Shown here piece after piece: positions 6,998-15,703 of a stretch of DNA of 32,041 nt. Position numbers and translations under genes: made by a program. Source of the stretch: an uncultured Pseudomonadota bacterium. Lineage in GTDB: Bacteria > Myxococcota_A > UBA796 > SXON01. The stretch spans positions 1 to 32,041 of the forward strand of contig CAIQVJ010000072.1 in the NCBI GenBank assembly GCA_903875225.1. Reading direction: 5' to 3'. The notes beneath the pieces were generated by a model. The model was not told the DNA's origin and did no database searches. It worked only from the letters and a program-made list of their open reading frames with translations. Each line of letters opens with the position of its first letter. Positions within the stretch are counted from its first letter, which is position 1.

Positions 6998-9900
6998 TTA
7001 CTGTATGCTCATGTTCGGCCACGCCGGATGCGGGATCTCCTGCACCGGATGCGCCTTGAGCTCCTGCTCGAGGTACTGCAGCGCGGCGTCGAGCTGTGCG
7101 TCCTTGCCGGTGAACGTCGCGTGCGGGAGGTTGTCGACGACCTCGTCCGGATCGACGCCGTGGCCCTCGATCAGCCACTTTCCTTCGGGGCCGTACACGC
7201 CGTACTCCGCCGCTGTGGCGATCCCGCCGTCCACGAGGAAGTTGTCGCCCGAGAGCCAGACCTCGCCGCCCCAGGTGCGTGTGCCGATGAGCTTGCCGAT
7301 CCCCAGGCGCTTGATGCCTTCGCTGAACGCTTCGCCGTCCGATGCGGTGTTCTCGTCGCAGAGCACCACGACCGGCCCGCGGAACGCCTGCTGCATGTTC
7401 CAGCTCTCGGAGGCCCCGACGCGCTGGCTCCAGTACATCCACGGCCGACGGAGCAACTGCCCCAGGATCCAGCTGTCGATGTTGCCGCCGCGGTTGTTGC
7501 GGACGTCGATGATCAGGCCCTCGCGGTTGAACACGGGGAAGTACTCCCGCGTCCACTGCGCGATGTCCGCCTCGCCCATCGCGCGCAGGTGGACGTACCC
7601 GAACCTGCCGGCGCCAGCCTTCTCCACGCGGTCGCGCCGTTCGATCTCCCAGTCGAGGTAGCGCAGGTCCTTGTCCGAGGCGGGGTCCAGGGGCGTGACG
7701 AGCGCCTGGAGCTGGGTGGTCGTGTTCTTGCCCTTGCTGTCGGCGGTCACGCGCTGGTAGCCGAGCAGCACGGGGTGGTCCGCCTTGTTTCGCAGCGCGG
7801 AGGCGAGGGCCGCTTCCGACGCGACCGCCAGGTGGTCCACGGTGCGGATCACGTCGCCCTCGCGCACGTCCACGCCCGGAACGACGAGCGGCGACCGACG
7901 GTCCGCCTGGTCCGGGTCGGACTTGTAGATGTGGTCCACCCGCAGCCCGCCCTCCACCGGGGAGAGATCCGCCCCCAGCGTCGCCGGCAGCACCCAGTCC
8001 GGCCCCACGCGCATGTCGCCGCCGTAGACGAAGGTGTGCAGGGTGGAGAGCTGCGAGACCATCTGCCCGATCAGGTCGGAGAGCTCCGCGCGGGAGCGCA
8101 CCCGGTCCACCAGCGGGAGGTAGCGGTCGAGCATGCCCTTCCAGTCCACGCCGTGCATGTTGGTCGCGTAGAAGTAGTCGCGCTCCAGGCGCCACGACTC
8201 GACGAACATCTGGCGCCATTCCTCCCGCGGGTTCACGGAGAAGGTCCAGCCCGAGAGATCCACGGCGGCCTTGGTCAGGTCGAGCGTGGAGACGTCGGCG
8301 TCCACGATGTCGAGCCCGCCCTCCTTCTCGATGAGCAGCCGCTTGCCGTCGCGCGAGAGCTGGTAGCCGTCGATGTCGCTCGCCACGGCGGCCACCTCGG
8401 GCGGGTCGTTGGTCACCTTCAGGCCCGAGAGCGTCATCACCATGGCCTCGCCCGAGCCCTCCGTCGTCGTCCAGTAGAGGGCCGTGTCGTTCACGGAGAG
8501 GTTGCTGTAGTTGCCCGCGGGCACCGGCACGGTCCAGAGGCGGGCAGCGAGCCCGTCCGTGACGATGGCCGGGAGCGGGGATGCGTCGCCGCCCTCCTTT
8601 GCGCCCTTCTTGTCAGCCTTCTTGGCCGTCTTCTTGACCTCCTTGGCATCCTCGGCGTCGTCGCCCTCGCCCGCGGGCTTGGGATGGAGCTCGTCGTAGG
8701 GCCGAAACGGCGAGACCAGATCTGGCTGGAGGGCGAGCGCAAGGATGCCGGTGCGGTGGTCGAAGTACGGCTGCGGCCCGTAGCTGCCCCAGGGGCTCTC
8801 CACGGAGCTGACGAAGCTGCGATCGGAGAGGAAGTAGAGCCAGTGCCCGTCGGGACTGAACACCGGATCCGAGCTGTCGTACCGGGCCGTCGTGATCGTG
8901 GTCTGGACCTTCGACTTCAGGTCTTCGAGGTGGATCTGCCGTAGCTGGTTGGCGTTGGTCTCGACCCACGCCAGCATCTTGCCGTCTGGCGAGAACGTCG
9001 GGCTGGTGATCATGTCGACTGTCGAGGACGTGACCAGCGTGTTGGTCCCCGTGGCCCGCGAATACAGCCAGAGGCGAAGGTTCTTGTCCGTGTGCGCGAT
9101 CAGCTTGCCGTCGGGAGAGGAGGCAAAGCTCCAGCGCAGGATGTCCCCGTCGTGCGTCAGGGTCGTCGGCAGGGCGCTCCCGTCGGCCGGAACCTCGGAG
9201 AGTTCGACCTCGCCGGTCGCGTCCGAGAGCCCGAGGACGGTCTTCCCGTCGGGCGCGAACTGTGCCGTGCGCCAGCGCACACCGGCGGCGGGCGTCAACG
9301 CGACCACGCGCCCGGGGATCCTGGGGATCACCCACACCTTGCCGCGCGCCGTGACCGCGATCTGCTCGCCGTCGGGCGAGAGATCCACGTTGCTCGCCCA
9401 CTGGTCCGGGGTCGTGATCCACTCCTCCCGGGTCTGGTCCAGGTCCGAGTCGAGCGTGAGCGGCGTCACGACGTCCGTGCCGCCGGCGAGGTCGAGGATG
9501 TGGACGTCTGCACCGACGCGGTAGGCGATGCGCGCGTTCGAGCCCGCGGCGTCGAGCGTCGCGCTCTGGATGTCCCACCCCACGCTGTGCGTGACCTGGG
9601 CGAGTGCTGTGCCGTCCTCCGCCATCGACCAGATGTTCATCGTGCCGTCGCGATCGGAGAGGAAGTACACCTTGCCATTGTGGGGCATCGGGTTCTTGCT
9701 GGTGCCGGCGTAGTCGGCGGTGAGCGGCACGGCCTCCACGTCTGGATGCGCGGGATCCCAGCGCCACAGGTTCTGCGCGGTCCCGCCCTGGTAGCGTGCG
9801 GTCTGGCTGCCCTGGAACGACAACCGGGTGAAGATCAGCACGCCACCTTGCGTGTAGGCGCCCTCCGAGGCCTGGGCCAGGGGCACGACCTCCCGGACCC

Positions 9901-10357
9901 CGGTGCGGGGGTCGAGCAGGGTCATCTGCGTCGCGGGGAGGGTGGAGAGCGCATCGCTCGAGACCATCACCCGGCCGTCCCGCGTCCAGCCGACGACGTT
10001 CACGCGCAGGCCATCCCAGGTGAGACGGGTCGGGAGCCCGCCGCCGATGGGCATCACGTACGCGGCCGGGGGACCCTCGTAGGTGGCGGAGAAGGCCACC
10101 AGGGTGCCGTCGGGCGAGATGGCCGGCGCCCACTCGTTGCCGGGGTGCGTCGTGAGCCGCGTGGCGTGGCCGTTCCCGGAGAGGCTCGCGCGCCAGAGGT
10201 CTCCCTCGGAGACGAAGACCACGGTGTCGCCCCGAAGGGAGGGCTGCCGGTAGTAGCCGTTGGAGGTCGGAGGCAGGCTCGCCGGGTTCGGTGCCGGGGC
10301 CGCCACCGCGGGCAGGGCCACGCTGAGCAGGAGGAGCAGGAGGGCAGGGGTGCGCAT
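6998..10357 (-). CDS. Tricorn-type S41 family protease, exported
   Basis: The protein has 1119 residues, the usual size for tricorn-like proteases. A Leu-rich signal peptide ending in AVAA covers the first 20 residues. Residues about 35-640 are beta-propeller repeats, with many SPDG and APDG turns, typical of the TolB-like and tricorn propellers that gate peptide entry. A Lys-rich linker lies near 565-585. A PDZ-like segment is near 790-890. The C-terminal S41 core has H774 (STLHTF), the nucleophile S1006 in TASDGEAF, and E1032. It should degrade peptides in the periplasm or outside the cell. It follows the glycosyltransferase gene by 19 bases. There is no Shine-Dalgarno sequence; GATAAA lies eight bases before the ATG. 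Confidence 0.92.
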   Translation of the reverse strand: MRTPALLLLLLSVALPAVAAPAPNPASLPPTSNGYYRQPSLRGDTVVFVSEGDLWRASLSGNGHATRLTTHPGNEWAPAISPDGTLVAFSATYEGPPAAYVMPIGGGLPTRLTWDGLRVNVVGWTRDGRVMVSSDALSTLPATQMTLLDPRTGVREVVPLAQASEGAYTQGGVLIFTRLSFQGSQTARYQGGTAQNLWRWDPAHPDVEAVPLTADYAGTSKNPMPHNGKVYFLSDRDGTMNIWSMAEDGTALAQVTHSVGWDIQSATLDAAGSNARIAYRVGADVHILDLAGGTDVVTPLTLDSDLDQTREEWITTPDQWASNVDLSPDGEQIAVTARGKVWVIPRIPGRVVALTPAAGVRWRTAQFAPDGKTVLGLSDATGEVELSEVPADGSALPTTLTHDGDILRWSFASSPDGKLIAHTDKNLRLWLYSRATGTNTLVTSSTVDMITSPTFSPDGKMLAWVETNANQLRQIHLEDLKSKVQTTITTARYDSSDPVFSPDGHWLYFLSDRSFVSSVESPWGSYGPQPYFDHRTGILALALQPDLVSPFRPYDELHPKPAGEGDDAEDAKEVKKTAKKADKKGAKEGGDASPLPAIVTDGLAARLWTVPVPAGNYSNLSVNDTALYWTTTEGSGEAMVMTLSGLKVTNDPPEVAAVASDIDGYQLSRDGKRLLIEKEGGLDIVDADVSTLDLTKAAVDLSGWTFSVNPREEWRQMFVESWRLERDYFYATNMHGVDWKGMLDRYLPLVDRVRSRAELSDLIGQMVSQLSTLHTFVYGGDMRVGPDWVLPATLGADLSPVEGGLRVDHIYKSDPDQADRRSPLVVPGVDVREGDVIRTVDHLAVASEAALASALRNKADHPVLLGYQRVTADSKGKNTTTQLQALVTPLDPASDKDLRYLDWEIERRDRVEKAGAGRFGYVHLRAMGEADIAQWTREYFPVFNREGLIIDVRNNRGGNIDSWILGQLLRRPWMYWSQRVGASESWNMQQAFRGPVVVLCDENTASDGEAFSEGIKRLGIGKLIGTRTWGGEVWLSGDNFLVDGGIATAAEYGVYGPEGKWLIEGHGVDPDEVVDNLPHATFTGKDAQLDAALQYLEQELKAHPVQEIPHPAWPNMSIQ

Positions 10358-10376
10358 CGCGCGCGTTTATCCTAGG

Positions 10377-11060
10377 TCACCTGTATTTCCAGCACGCGTA
10401 CAGGATCTTTGCGCCCGCCGTGACCACGCCGCGGACCGTGCCGGAGATCTTGCTCCGCCCGATGCGCCGCCGGTTTCGCACGGGGACCTCGACCACCCTG
10501 AGTCCGCGGTGCAGGGCCTTGAGCTGCATCTCCACGTTCCACCCCCAGGTGCGGTCCTGCATCGCGAGCAGCTCCAGGCTCGTCCACCGGATCGCCCGGA
10601 AGGGCCCCATGTCTGCGTACCGATGCCCGGTCTGGGCTCGGATCACCCGGGTGGCCACGCGATTCCCGGCGCGCTGCGGGGGCGTGAGCGCGTCGGGATC
10701 GCCCAGGCTCAACCGTTCGCCGAGCACGAGATCGGCCTCGCCTCGCGCGATGGGGCCGGTGAGCGCTGGTAGATCCGCTGCGTGGCAGGAGTGGTCGGCG
10801 TCCATGATCACGACGATGTCGGGCGGATCGAGCCGGAGCAACGCCATGCCTGCCAGCACGGCGCCGCCGTAGCCGCGCTCGGGCTCCGTCGCGACCTCGA
10901 CCCCCAGCGAGCGGGCGAGATCGGCGCTGCCGTCGGTGGAGCCGTTGTCGCACAGCACGAGCCGTAGCCGCCCGGCCTCGCCATGGGGCCCAAGGCCGGA
11001 GATCACTGCGGGGAGCGCGGCGGCCTCGTCGCGGCAGGGGAGGAGGACGGCGATGCGCAT
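10377..11060 (-). CDS. Glycosyltransferase family 2 protein
   Basis: The 227-residue product is a GT-A fold glycosyltransferase. LLPCRDEAAALP at the N-terminus, CDNGSTDGSAD near residue 37 and the metal-binding Asp-Ala-Asp (MDADHS, near residue 87) match GT2 enzymes of the dolichyl-phosphate mannosyltransferase/DPM1-like group. There are no membrane helices and no second domain, so it is a soluble or peripheral transferase of a nucleotide sugar to a lipid carrier or other acceptor. The acceptor is unknown. It is the first gene of the minus-strand run that continues with the protease. It is divergent from nadA, with 38 bases between start codons. Confidence 0.9.
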   Translation of the reverse strand: MRIAVLLPCRDEAAALPAVISGLGPHGEAGRLRLVLCDNGSTDGSADLARSLGVEVATEPERGYGGAVLAGMALLRLDPPDIVVIMDADHSCHAADLPALTGPIARGEADLVLGERLSLGDPDALTPPQRAGNRVATRVIRAQTGHRYADMGPFRAIRWTSLELLAMQDRTWGWNVEMQLKALHRGLRVVEVPVRNRRRIGRSKISGTVRGVVTAGAKILYACWKYR

Positions 11061-11098
11061 CTCCGTGAAGGCTAACCCCGTTGGAATTACACCCCCGC

Positions 11099-12040
11099 AT
11101 GGCCACCCCCGACCTCCCGCACGACCTCCTCGGCGCCATCGATCAGCTCCGCAAAGAGCGCAACGCCGTGATCCTCGCCCACTACTACCAGGAGCCCGAC
11201 ATCCAGGACATCGCCGACGCGATCGGTGACTCCCTGCAGCTTGCCCGGGCCGCCCAGGGCACGAAGGCCGACGTCATCCTGTTCTGCGGCGTCCACTTCA
11301 TGGCCGAGACAGCGAAGATCCTCAATCCGACCCGCACGGTGCTGATCCCCGACATGGCCGCCGGTTGCTCGCTCGCGGATGCCTGCCCGGCGCCCATGCT
11401 GGCGCGCATGAAGGCGCAGTTTCCGGACCACAAGGTCGTCAGCTACATCAACTGCTCGGCGGCGGTCAAGGCGATCAGCGACATCATCTGCACCTCCTCG
11501 AACGCCGAGCGTGTCGTGCGCAGCTTCCCCGTCGACCAGCCGCTGATCTTCGCGCCGGACCGGAATCTCGGGGCGTACATCGCCAAGAAGACCGGACGTC
11601 CGATGAAGCTCTGGCCGGGCACCTGCATCGTGCACGAGACCTTCAACGAGCGCAAGCTGGTCGAATTGCAGGTGCGCCATCCCGGCTCCCGCGTCATCGC
11701 CCATCCCGAGTGCGAGCCCACGCTGCTGCAGAGGGCCGACTTCATCGGGTCCACCTCCGCGCTGCTGGACTACGTGGTCAAGAGCCCGGCGACCACGTTC
11801 ATCGTGGCCACGGAGCCCGGGATCCTGCACCAGATGGCAAAGGCGGCGCCTGACAAGGTGCTGATCCCGCTCCCGGGGGTGGACGAGAATTGCGCGTGCA
11901 ACGAGTGCCCCCACATGAAGCGCAACACGCTGGAGAAGATGTACCTCGCGTTGCGGGACCTGAAGCCGGAGCTGACGATGTCGGAGGAGCTGCGGGTGGC
12001 CGCGTTGAAGCCCCTGGAGGCGATGCTGGCGCTGGGGTAG
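11099..12040 (+). CDS. nadA: Quinolinate synthase NadA
   Basis: NadA condenses iminoaspartate with dihydroxyacetone phosphate to quinolinate in NAD synthesis and needs a [4Fe-4S] cluster. Numbered from the ATG at 11099 (313 aa), the three cluster cysteines are at C90 (AGCSLADAC), C176 (GTCIVHETF) and C270 (CACNECPHM). Their spacing is close to that of E. coli NadA. Other family motifs include ILAHYYQ near residue 25 and HPECE near 202. A TTG at 11081 would add six residues, but the ATG is preferred. There is no Shine-Dalgarno sequence. nadB and nadC are not in the window. Confidence 0.96.
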   Translation: MATPDLPHDLLGAIDQLRKERNAVILAHYYQEPDIQDIADAIGDSLQLARAAQGTKADVILFCGVHFMAETAKILNPTRTVLIPDMAAGCSLADACPAPMLARMKAQFPDHKVVSYINCSAAVKAISDIICTSSNAERVVRSFPVDQPLIFAPDRNLGAYIAKKTGRPMKLWPGTCIVHETFNERKLVELQVRHPGSRVIAHPECEPTLLQRADFIGSTSALLDYVVKSPATTFIVATEPGILHQMAKAAPDKVLIPLPGVDENCACNECPHMKRNTLEKMYLALRDLKPELTMSEELRVAALKPLEAMLALG

Positions 12041-12048
12041 GCGTGTAG

Positions 12049-12098
12049 GCCGCCCAGCCCGCTCGGGTGGTTCTCGGGCGCCCTCGTGCCCGGGCGGC
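12049..12098. terminator. Possible bidirectional hairpin between convergent nadA and GH18 genes
   Basis: GCCGCCC at 12049-12055 pairs with GGGCGGC at 12092-12098. The loop holds a GGGCGCCC palindrome near 12077. It sits 8 bases after nadA and directly after the GH18 stop codon on the other strand. There is no T-tract, so it may only be a mRNA-end structure. Confidence 0.35.
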
Positions 12099-13298
12099 TC
12101 AGGGCTCGCCGTAGCCCGCGAACGCCCCTGCGTAGGCCCAGTCCCCGACGTCCACCGACCCGTTGCAGGTGCTCTGCGCCCACTCGACAGGCTCCGGGCA
12201 GGGGTGGTCGCGGTTGATCGACCAGAAGCCGAGCATGCCGACGCCCACGCTCTCGGCGTAGGCGCGGGTCTGGTCCGCGTCGTCCACGTCGAAGACCTCG
12301 CTCTGGGTGTCGTTCTGGCCGATCATCGGGGTGGTTCCGATGTGGGCCCACACCTCCTCGTCGGCGAGGGCCGGCCACACGGTGGCGAGCTGGGCATGAA
12401 GGGATTCGATGGCGTCGATGCCGTACTCCCCCATCTGCCCCGACGGGGAGGGGGCGGCGCCGTCGCCGTAGTCCATGGTCATCACGTTCACGCCGTCGAG
12501 CACCACGCCGCTGTCCACGGCGCCCTGTACGGCGTCGAGGCCGGAGGGCACGAGCCCGGTGGGCAGCACCGGGAGGGTGAACCACACGTGCAGGGGCCGG
12601 CCCTCGTCGCGCGCCCACGCCTGCAGCGCGACGATGGCCTCGTCGCGCCGCTGGAGCGAGGGCGCATCGCTCACCCAGCTCCCCTCGATGTCGAAGTCGA
12701 TGCGTGTCAGGTCCAGCTTCTCGATCACACGCTCGTACTCGGCCACGACCTCGTTGACGCTGCCACAGGCGGCCTCGATCGGGGTGTTGGCCGCTCCGCC
12801 GAAGGAGACCATCACGTCGCCGCCCCGGTCCCGCAGGGTCTGGATCTGGTCGTAGAGGAAGTACTCCGAGCCCGAGTCCCACGCGCTCGGCCCCACGTCG
12901 ATGCTGTAGTACGTGCCCCACGAGGCCTCGCACGTGGTGGGAGTGGTCGCGACCACGAAGGCGAGGGTGTAGTGGTCCATCCCGTTCTCGGCAGCGATGT
13001 CGCCGACCTTGACGGTGGGGTAGCCGGTGGCGTCGACGTAGGGGGCGGCGAAGACAGCGGGCCAGCCGTCGTCTGCGGGCGTGCCCGTGTCCGTGTCTGT
13101 GTCCGTGTCGGTGTCGGTGTCCGTGTCGGCGTCTGTGTCGGTGTCCGTGTCGCCCGGGTCCGTGTCCGAGGTGTCGGCGGTGTCGCCGGCAGGTCCGGAG
13201 TCGTCCTGCCGGACGGCGTCGTGGCACTGGCCGCTGGCGTCCAGGAGCTGGTCGGAGTCACAGGGGAAGGACGTGCAGGCGAGGAGGGTGAGCCACAT
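12099..13298 (-). CDS. Lipoprotein with Asp/Thr linker and GH18 (chitinase-like) domain
   Basis: The 399-residue protein starts with only seven residues before a lipobox-like Cys (LLAC, C8). Then come a Cys-containing segment and an Asp-Thr repeat linker at about 39-72. Residues about 78-395 form a GH18 barrel: a SFGG motif near 165-168 and the catalytic motif D201-F-D203-I-E205-G. The first Asp of the DxxDxDxE consensus is Thr198 here. It likely cleaves chitin or another N-acetylglucosamine polymer at the cell surface. The closest family I recall is the single-domain actinobacterial GH18 type. An in-frame stop lies nine codons upstream with no alternative start between, so the short signal sequence is not a start-site error. 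It lies 36 bases after the kinase gene on the same strand. Confidence 0.88.
   Translation of the reverse strand: MWLTLLACTSFPCDSDQLLDASGQCHDAVRQDDSGPAGDTADTSDTDPGDTDTDTDADTDTDTDTDTDTDTGTPADDGWPAVFAAPYVDATGYPTVKVGDIAAENGMDHYTLAFVVATTPTTCEASWGTYYSIDVGPSAWDSGSEYFLYDQIQTLRDRGGDVMVSFGGAANTPIEAACGSVNEVVAEYERVIEKLDLTRIDFDIEGSWVSDAPSLQRRDEAIVALQAWARDEGRPLHVWFTLPVLPTGLVPSGLDAVQGAVDSGVVLDGVNVMTMDYGDGAAPSPSGQMGEYGIDAIESLHAQLATVWPALADEEVWAHIGTTPMIGQNDTQSEVFDVDDADQTRAYAESVGVGMLGFWSINRDHPCPEPVEWAQSTCNGSVDVGDWAYAGAFAGYGEP
13081..13170 (-). repeat. Hexanucleotide-like low-complexity repeat encoding the Asp-Thr linker
   Basis: On the plus strand this stretch is a run of GTGTCC/GTGTCG/GCGTCT hexamers. On the coding strand it reads GAC-ACG and close variants, giving the Asp-Thr linker of the GH18 lipoprotein. 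A similar tract is in the lipoprotein at 30669-31460. Such tracts are prone to slippage, so linker length may vary between strains. Confidence 0.85.
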
Positions 13299-13304
13299 CG
13301 TTGG

Positions 13305-13310
13305 AGAATA
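13305..13310 (-). promoter_or_regulatory. Putative -10 element of leaderless promoter (GH18 gene)
   Basis: TATTCT on the minus strand is followed by CCAACG and the ATG. No ribosome binding site is present. It lies in the 36-base gap after the kinase gene, so the GH18 gene can have its own promoter although it follows the kinase. Confidence 0.4.
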
Positions 13311-13334
13311 CCATCCTCGTGGTCAGGCGTTCGC

Positions 13335-14576
13335 CTACGTCGAGCCCCGTCGCCTGGATTCGAGCTCGGCAAACCTGGAGGCCAGCGCGCGGGTGAGCAG
13401 GCCCATCCACTGCTGGGCGCCAATGCCGCGTTCCACCATCTCGCGGCTGATGACCTGCACGACCAGGTCGGTCCGTGCGTCGACCGACGCCGTCCGATTC
13501 CCTCCGGTGACCACGGCGAGCTCCCCAAAGACCTCGCCCGGGCCGAGCCGCCGAATCTCGACGCGCGTGCCCTCCCGTTCATGCCAGACCTCGGCCTCGC
13601 CCGAGAGGATGACGTAGGCCGTGCTCCCAGGGTCGCCATCGGTCATGACGCGTTCGCCGCGGTGGAAACGTTGCTCCGGCAGGTGGTGGCCCTCGCGCAG
13701 GAACGCTCGCAACGCCTGCGCAAGATCCTCCACGCGGGCGTATCGGTCGGACGGATTCGTGCACATGGCCCGGCGCTGGATCCCGAGGAGGCGGCTCGGC
13801 GGCGGGTGCTCGAGGTCGAGCGACGCGAGGTCGGTGTACGCGCCCCTCCGAACCTTCGAGAGCAGCTCATTGATCGGCGCGTTCCCAAACGGCGCCCTGC
13901 CAGCCAAAGTGTAGTAGAGGACTGCGCCAAGCGAGTACAGGTCGCCCGGCGCGCCAGCCGGTAGCCCCGATGCGTGCTCCGGGGACATGAACGCGGGCGT
14001 GCCCTCCAACATCCTCGCCTGCTCCGCGGTGCGCAACGCGATGCCCCAGTCCATCAGGTACACCTGTCCGAACGCCCCCACCATGATGTTGTCGGGCTTG
14101 ATGTCGCGATGCACGACGCCTGCCGAGTGCGCAAACGCCACGGCGTCGCACACCTTCAGGAGCACCTCGATGGCGTCGGCCAGGCGGTCGGGGTCTGCGC
14201 TCACGGGTGATCGGGCTGCGAGCCACCGGGAGTACGTCACGCCATCCACGAGCTTCATCGTGAAGTAGGGCGCGCCGAGGTCGGTCTCCCCCCGTGCGTG
14301 CACCGGGACGATCGACGGGTGTTCGAGCTGGGCCGTGATCCTGGCTTCCCGGACGAGCGCGTCACGGCTCGATGGTGAGGCGGTGTCGCCGCTCGTCACC
14401 TTTGCGGCGACATCCCTCTCGAGCCGCGGATCGTGGATGCGCACGATCTCTGCCATGCCCCCGCGGCCAACAGCACCTCGCTCGATGTAGCCGGGGAAGT
14501 GGCTCGTGATCGGGTCCGGCAGCTCGATGGTCTCGAAGGTCTCGATCGTCGGAGTCTTCGGATCTTCGGGTGACAT
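13335..14576 (-). CDS. Hanks-type Ser/Thr protein kinase with C-terminal cyclic nucleotide-binding domain
   Basis: From the ATG at 14576 the protein has 413 residues. Residues 28-290 are a complete kinase: glycine loop GAVGRGGMAE, K59, E77 region, HRDIKPDN (D158), DWG in place of DFG (D176) and SPEHA. Residues about 295-385 are a CNB domain with a good phosphate-binding cassette: GEVFGELAVVTGGNRTAS, with E352 and R361 in the expected places. No membrane helix is seen, so it is a cytosolic kinase, probably gated by cyclic nucleotide, an arrangement like a single-chain PKA or PKG. Longer in-frame starts up to 14765 would read through the divergent promoter region and lack family similarity. TACGCT lies seven bases before the ATG. 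It is divergent from the DUF4395-CNB gene. Confidence 0.92.
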   Translation of the reverse strand: MSPEDPKTPTIETFETIELPDPITSHFPGYIERGAVGRGGMAEIVRIHDPRLERDVAAKVTSGDTASPSSRDALVREARITAQLEHPSIVPVHARGETDLGAPYFTMKLVDGVTYSRWLAARSPVSADPDRLADAIEVLLKVCDAVAFAHSAGVVHRDIKPDNIMVGAFGQVYLMDWGIALRTAEQARMLEGTPAFMSPEHASGLPAGAPGDLYSLGAVLYYTLAGRAPFGNAPINELLSKVRRGAYTDLASLDLEHPPPSRLLGIQRRAMCTNPSDRYARVEDLAQALRAFLREGHHLPEQRFHRGERVMTDGDPGSTAYVILSGEAEVWHEREGTRVEIRRLGPGEVFGELAVVTGGNRTASVDARTDLVVQVISREMVERGIGAQQWMGLLTRALASRFAELESRRRGST

Positions 14577-14583
14577 GGTCCGG

Positions 14584-14589
14584 AGCGTA
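14584..14589 (-). promoter_or_regulatory. Putative -10 element of leaderless promoter (kinase gene)
   Basis: TACGCT on the minus strand, then seven bases and the ATG at 14576. There is no ribosome binding site and no clear -35 box. Confidence 0.35.
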
Positions 14590-14670
14590 TCCGCGCTTTC
14601 GTCGGGGTCGCCATCGCGGGCCCGGGGAGCAGATCGGGCGAGTGCCCGCACGGCCGTCTCCGCGCTGCAT

Positions 14671-14685
14671 GGCCGGAATCCGGCC
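14671..14685. promoter_or_regulatory. 15-bp palindrome in divergent promoter region (possible operator)
   Basis: GGCCGGAATCCGGCC is a perfect inverted repeat with 7-base arms around one central base. It is midway between the divergent kinase and DUF4395-CNB starts, where a shared regulator could act. It does not resemble a CRP site (TGTGA-N6-TCACA). High GC raises the chance of coincidence. Confidence 0.35.
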
Positions 14686-14750
14686 GATGGCTGGCCGCTT
14701 CCACGCCATTGAACGCCGCGGGCCGTCGCGCTACCGGCAGACACTGCGGA

Positions 14751-15644
14751 GTGTGTAGGTTCCATGAGCGGCCAACGGATGTCTGCTTGCTAGGCAAACT
14801 CGTCTGTCCGATCTCGAACGTTCGGATCGACCGCAACGTCGTTCGGGTGAACGGCTTCATCACCACACTGCTGTTGCTTCTCTACGTCTACACCCGGTCG
14901 CCCTGGTTTGTGGTCCCCATCGGCCTCGACTATGTGCTCCGCGCGCAGATGGACGGTCCGGCGAGCCCGATGGCCCGGCTCGCGCAGCTCATGGCCCGCG
15001 CGCTTGGAGTTCCGTACCGCGCCCTGGACAAGGCGCCCAAGGTGTTCGCTTCCCGCATCGGGGCGTGCTTTGCCATGGGCGCGGCCACCGCTCACTTTGC
15101 AGCGCCGGCGGTCGCCCCCTGGGTGGCGGGCACGCTCGCCGTGTTCACGATGCTCGAGTCCGTGTTCGACCTCTGCGTGGGATGTGTGGTCTACACGTAC
15201 GTCGCCCTTCCCCTCTACCGGGCGCGGGAGGCGGTCCGGGCCATCCCCCTGTTCGGCAGGCTCGAAGACCAGATGCTCGTCGCCGTGGCCAACGGATTCC
15301 GCACCGTCCGGATCCCCGAGGGAACGCGTGTGGTGACCGAGGGCGAGGAGGGCAACGAGATGTTCATGGTGTGCACCGGCCGGGTCGAGGTGTACCGTGA
15401 TCGTCTGGACGGCGGAGAGACCGTGCTCGCCACCTATGAGCGCGGCCAGTTCTTCGGTGAGATGGCGATCCTCTCGGGTGCGCCGCGCAACGCCAGCGTC
15501 CGCGCTGTGACCCCGGTTCTGGCCCTCAAGCTCTTGAAGAGCGAGCTCGAGGCCATGCTCCGGCAGCACCCGGGGATGCGTGAGCTGCTCGAGCAGACCG
15601 CGGCCCAGCGGATGGCGCGCGAGGAGTCGCTCATGGTCGAGTAG
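14751..15644 (+). CDS. DUF4395 membrane domain fused to cyclic nucleotide-binding domain
   Basis: Numbered from the GTG at 14751 (297 aa). Residues 19-155 are a DUF4395 domain: CPISNVRIDRNVVRVNGF, a hydrophobic stretch, GLDYVLRA, then two helices ending in FDLCVGCVVY with its conserved Cys-x-x-Cys (C142, C145). Residues about 165-280 are a CNB domain with a canonical cassette, GQFFGEMAILSGAPRNASVRA (E237, R246), typical of cAMP binders. DUF4395 is of unknown function, and fusion to a CNB domain is an unusual layout to me. The start is uncertain: a TTG at 14709 adds 14 residues and a TTG at 14787 removes 12. A weak GCGGA directly before 14751 is the only ribosome-binding hint. It leads the run that continues with the cyclase, 59 bases on. 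Confidence 0.85.
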   Translation: MCRFHERPTDVCLLGKLVCPISNVRIDRNVVRVNGFITTLLLLLYVYTRSPWFVVPIGLDYVLRAQMDGPASPMARLAQLMARALGVPYRALDKAPKVFASRIGACFAMGAATAHFAAPAVAPWVAGTLAVFTMLESVFDLCVGCVVYTYVALPLYRAREAVRAIPLFGRLEDQMLVAVANGFRTVRIPEGTRVVTEGEEGNEMFMVCTGRVEVYRDRLDGGETVLATYERGQFFGEMAILSGAPRNASVRAVTPVLALKLLKSELEAMLRQHPGMRELLEQTAAQRMAREESLMVE

Positions 15645-15703
15645 GTCGCCGCGGTCGACACCCGCCGGGCGCGCCCCGTCATCCCCCCCTCTCCAAAGGC
15701 CAC

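Noticed and set aside
5831..8944. Plus-strand frame of 1037 codons opposite the receiver and protease genes
   Set aside because: It crosses two real minus-strand genes with full motifs. Its length is due to lack of stops in GC-rich antisense DNA.
13081..13617. Plus-strand frame starting with Val-Ser repeats
   Set aside because: It is the antisense of the Asp-Thr linker and of the kinase gene; no independent evidence.
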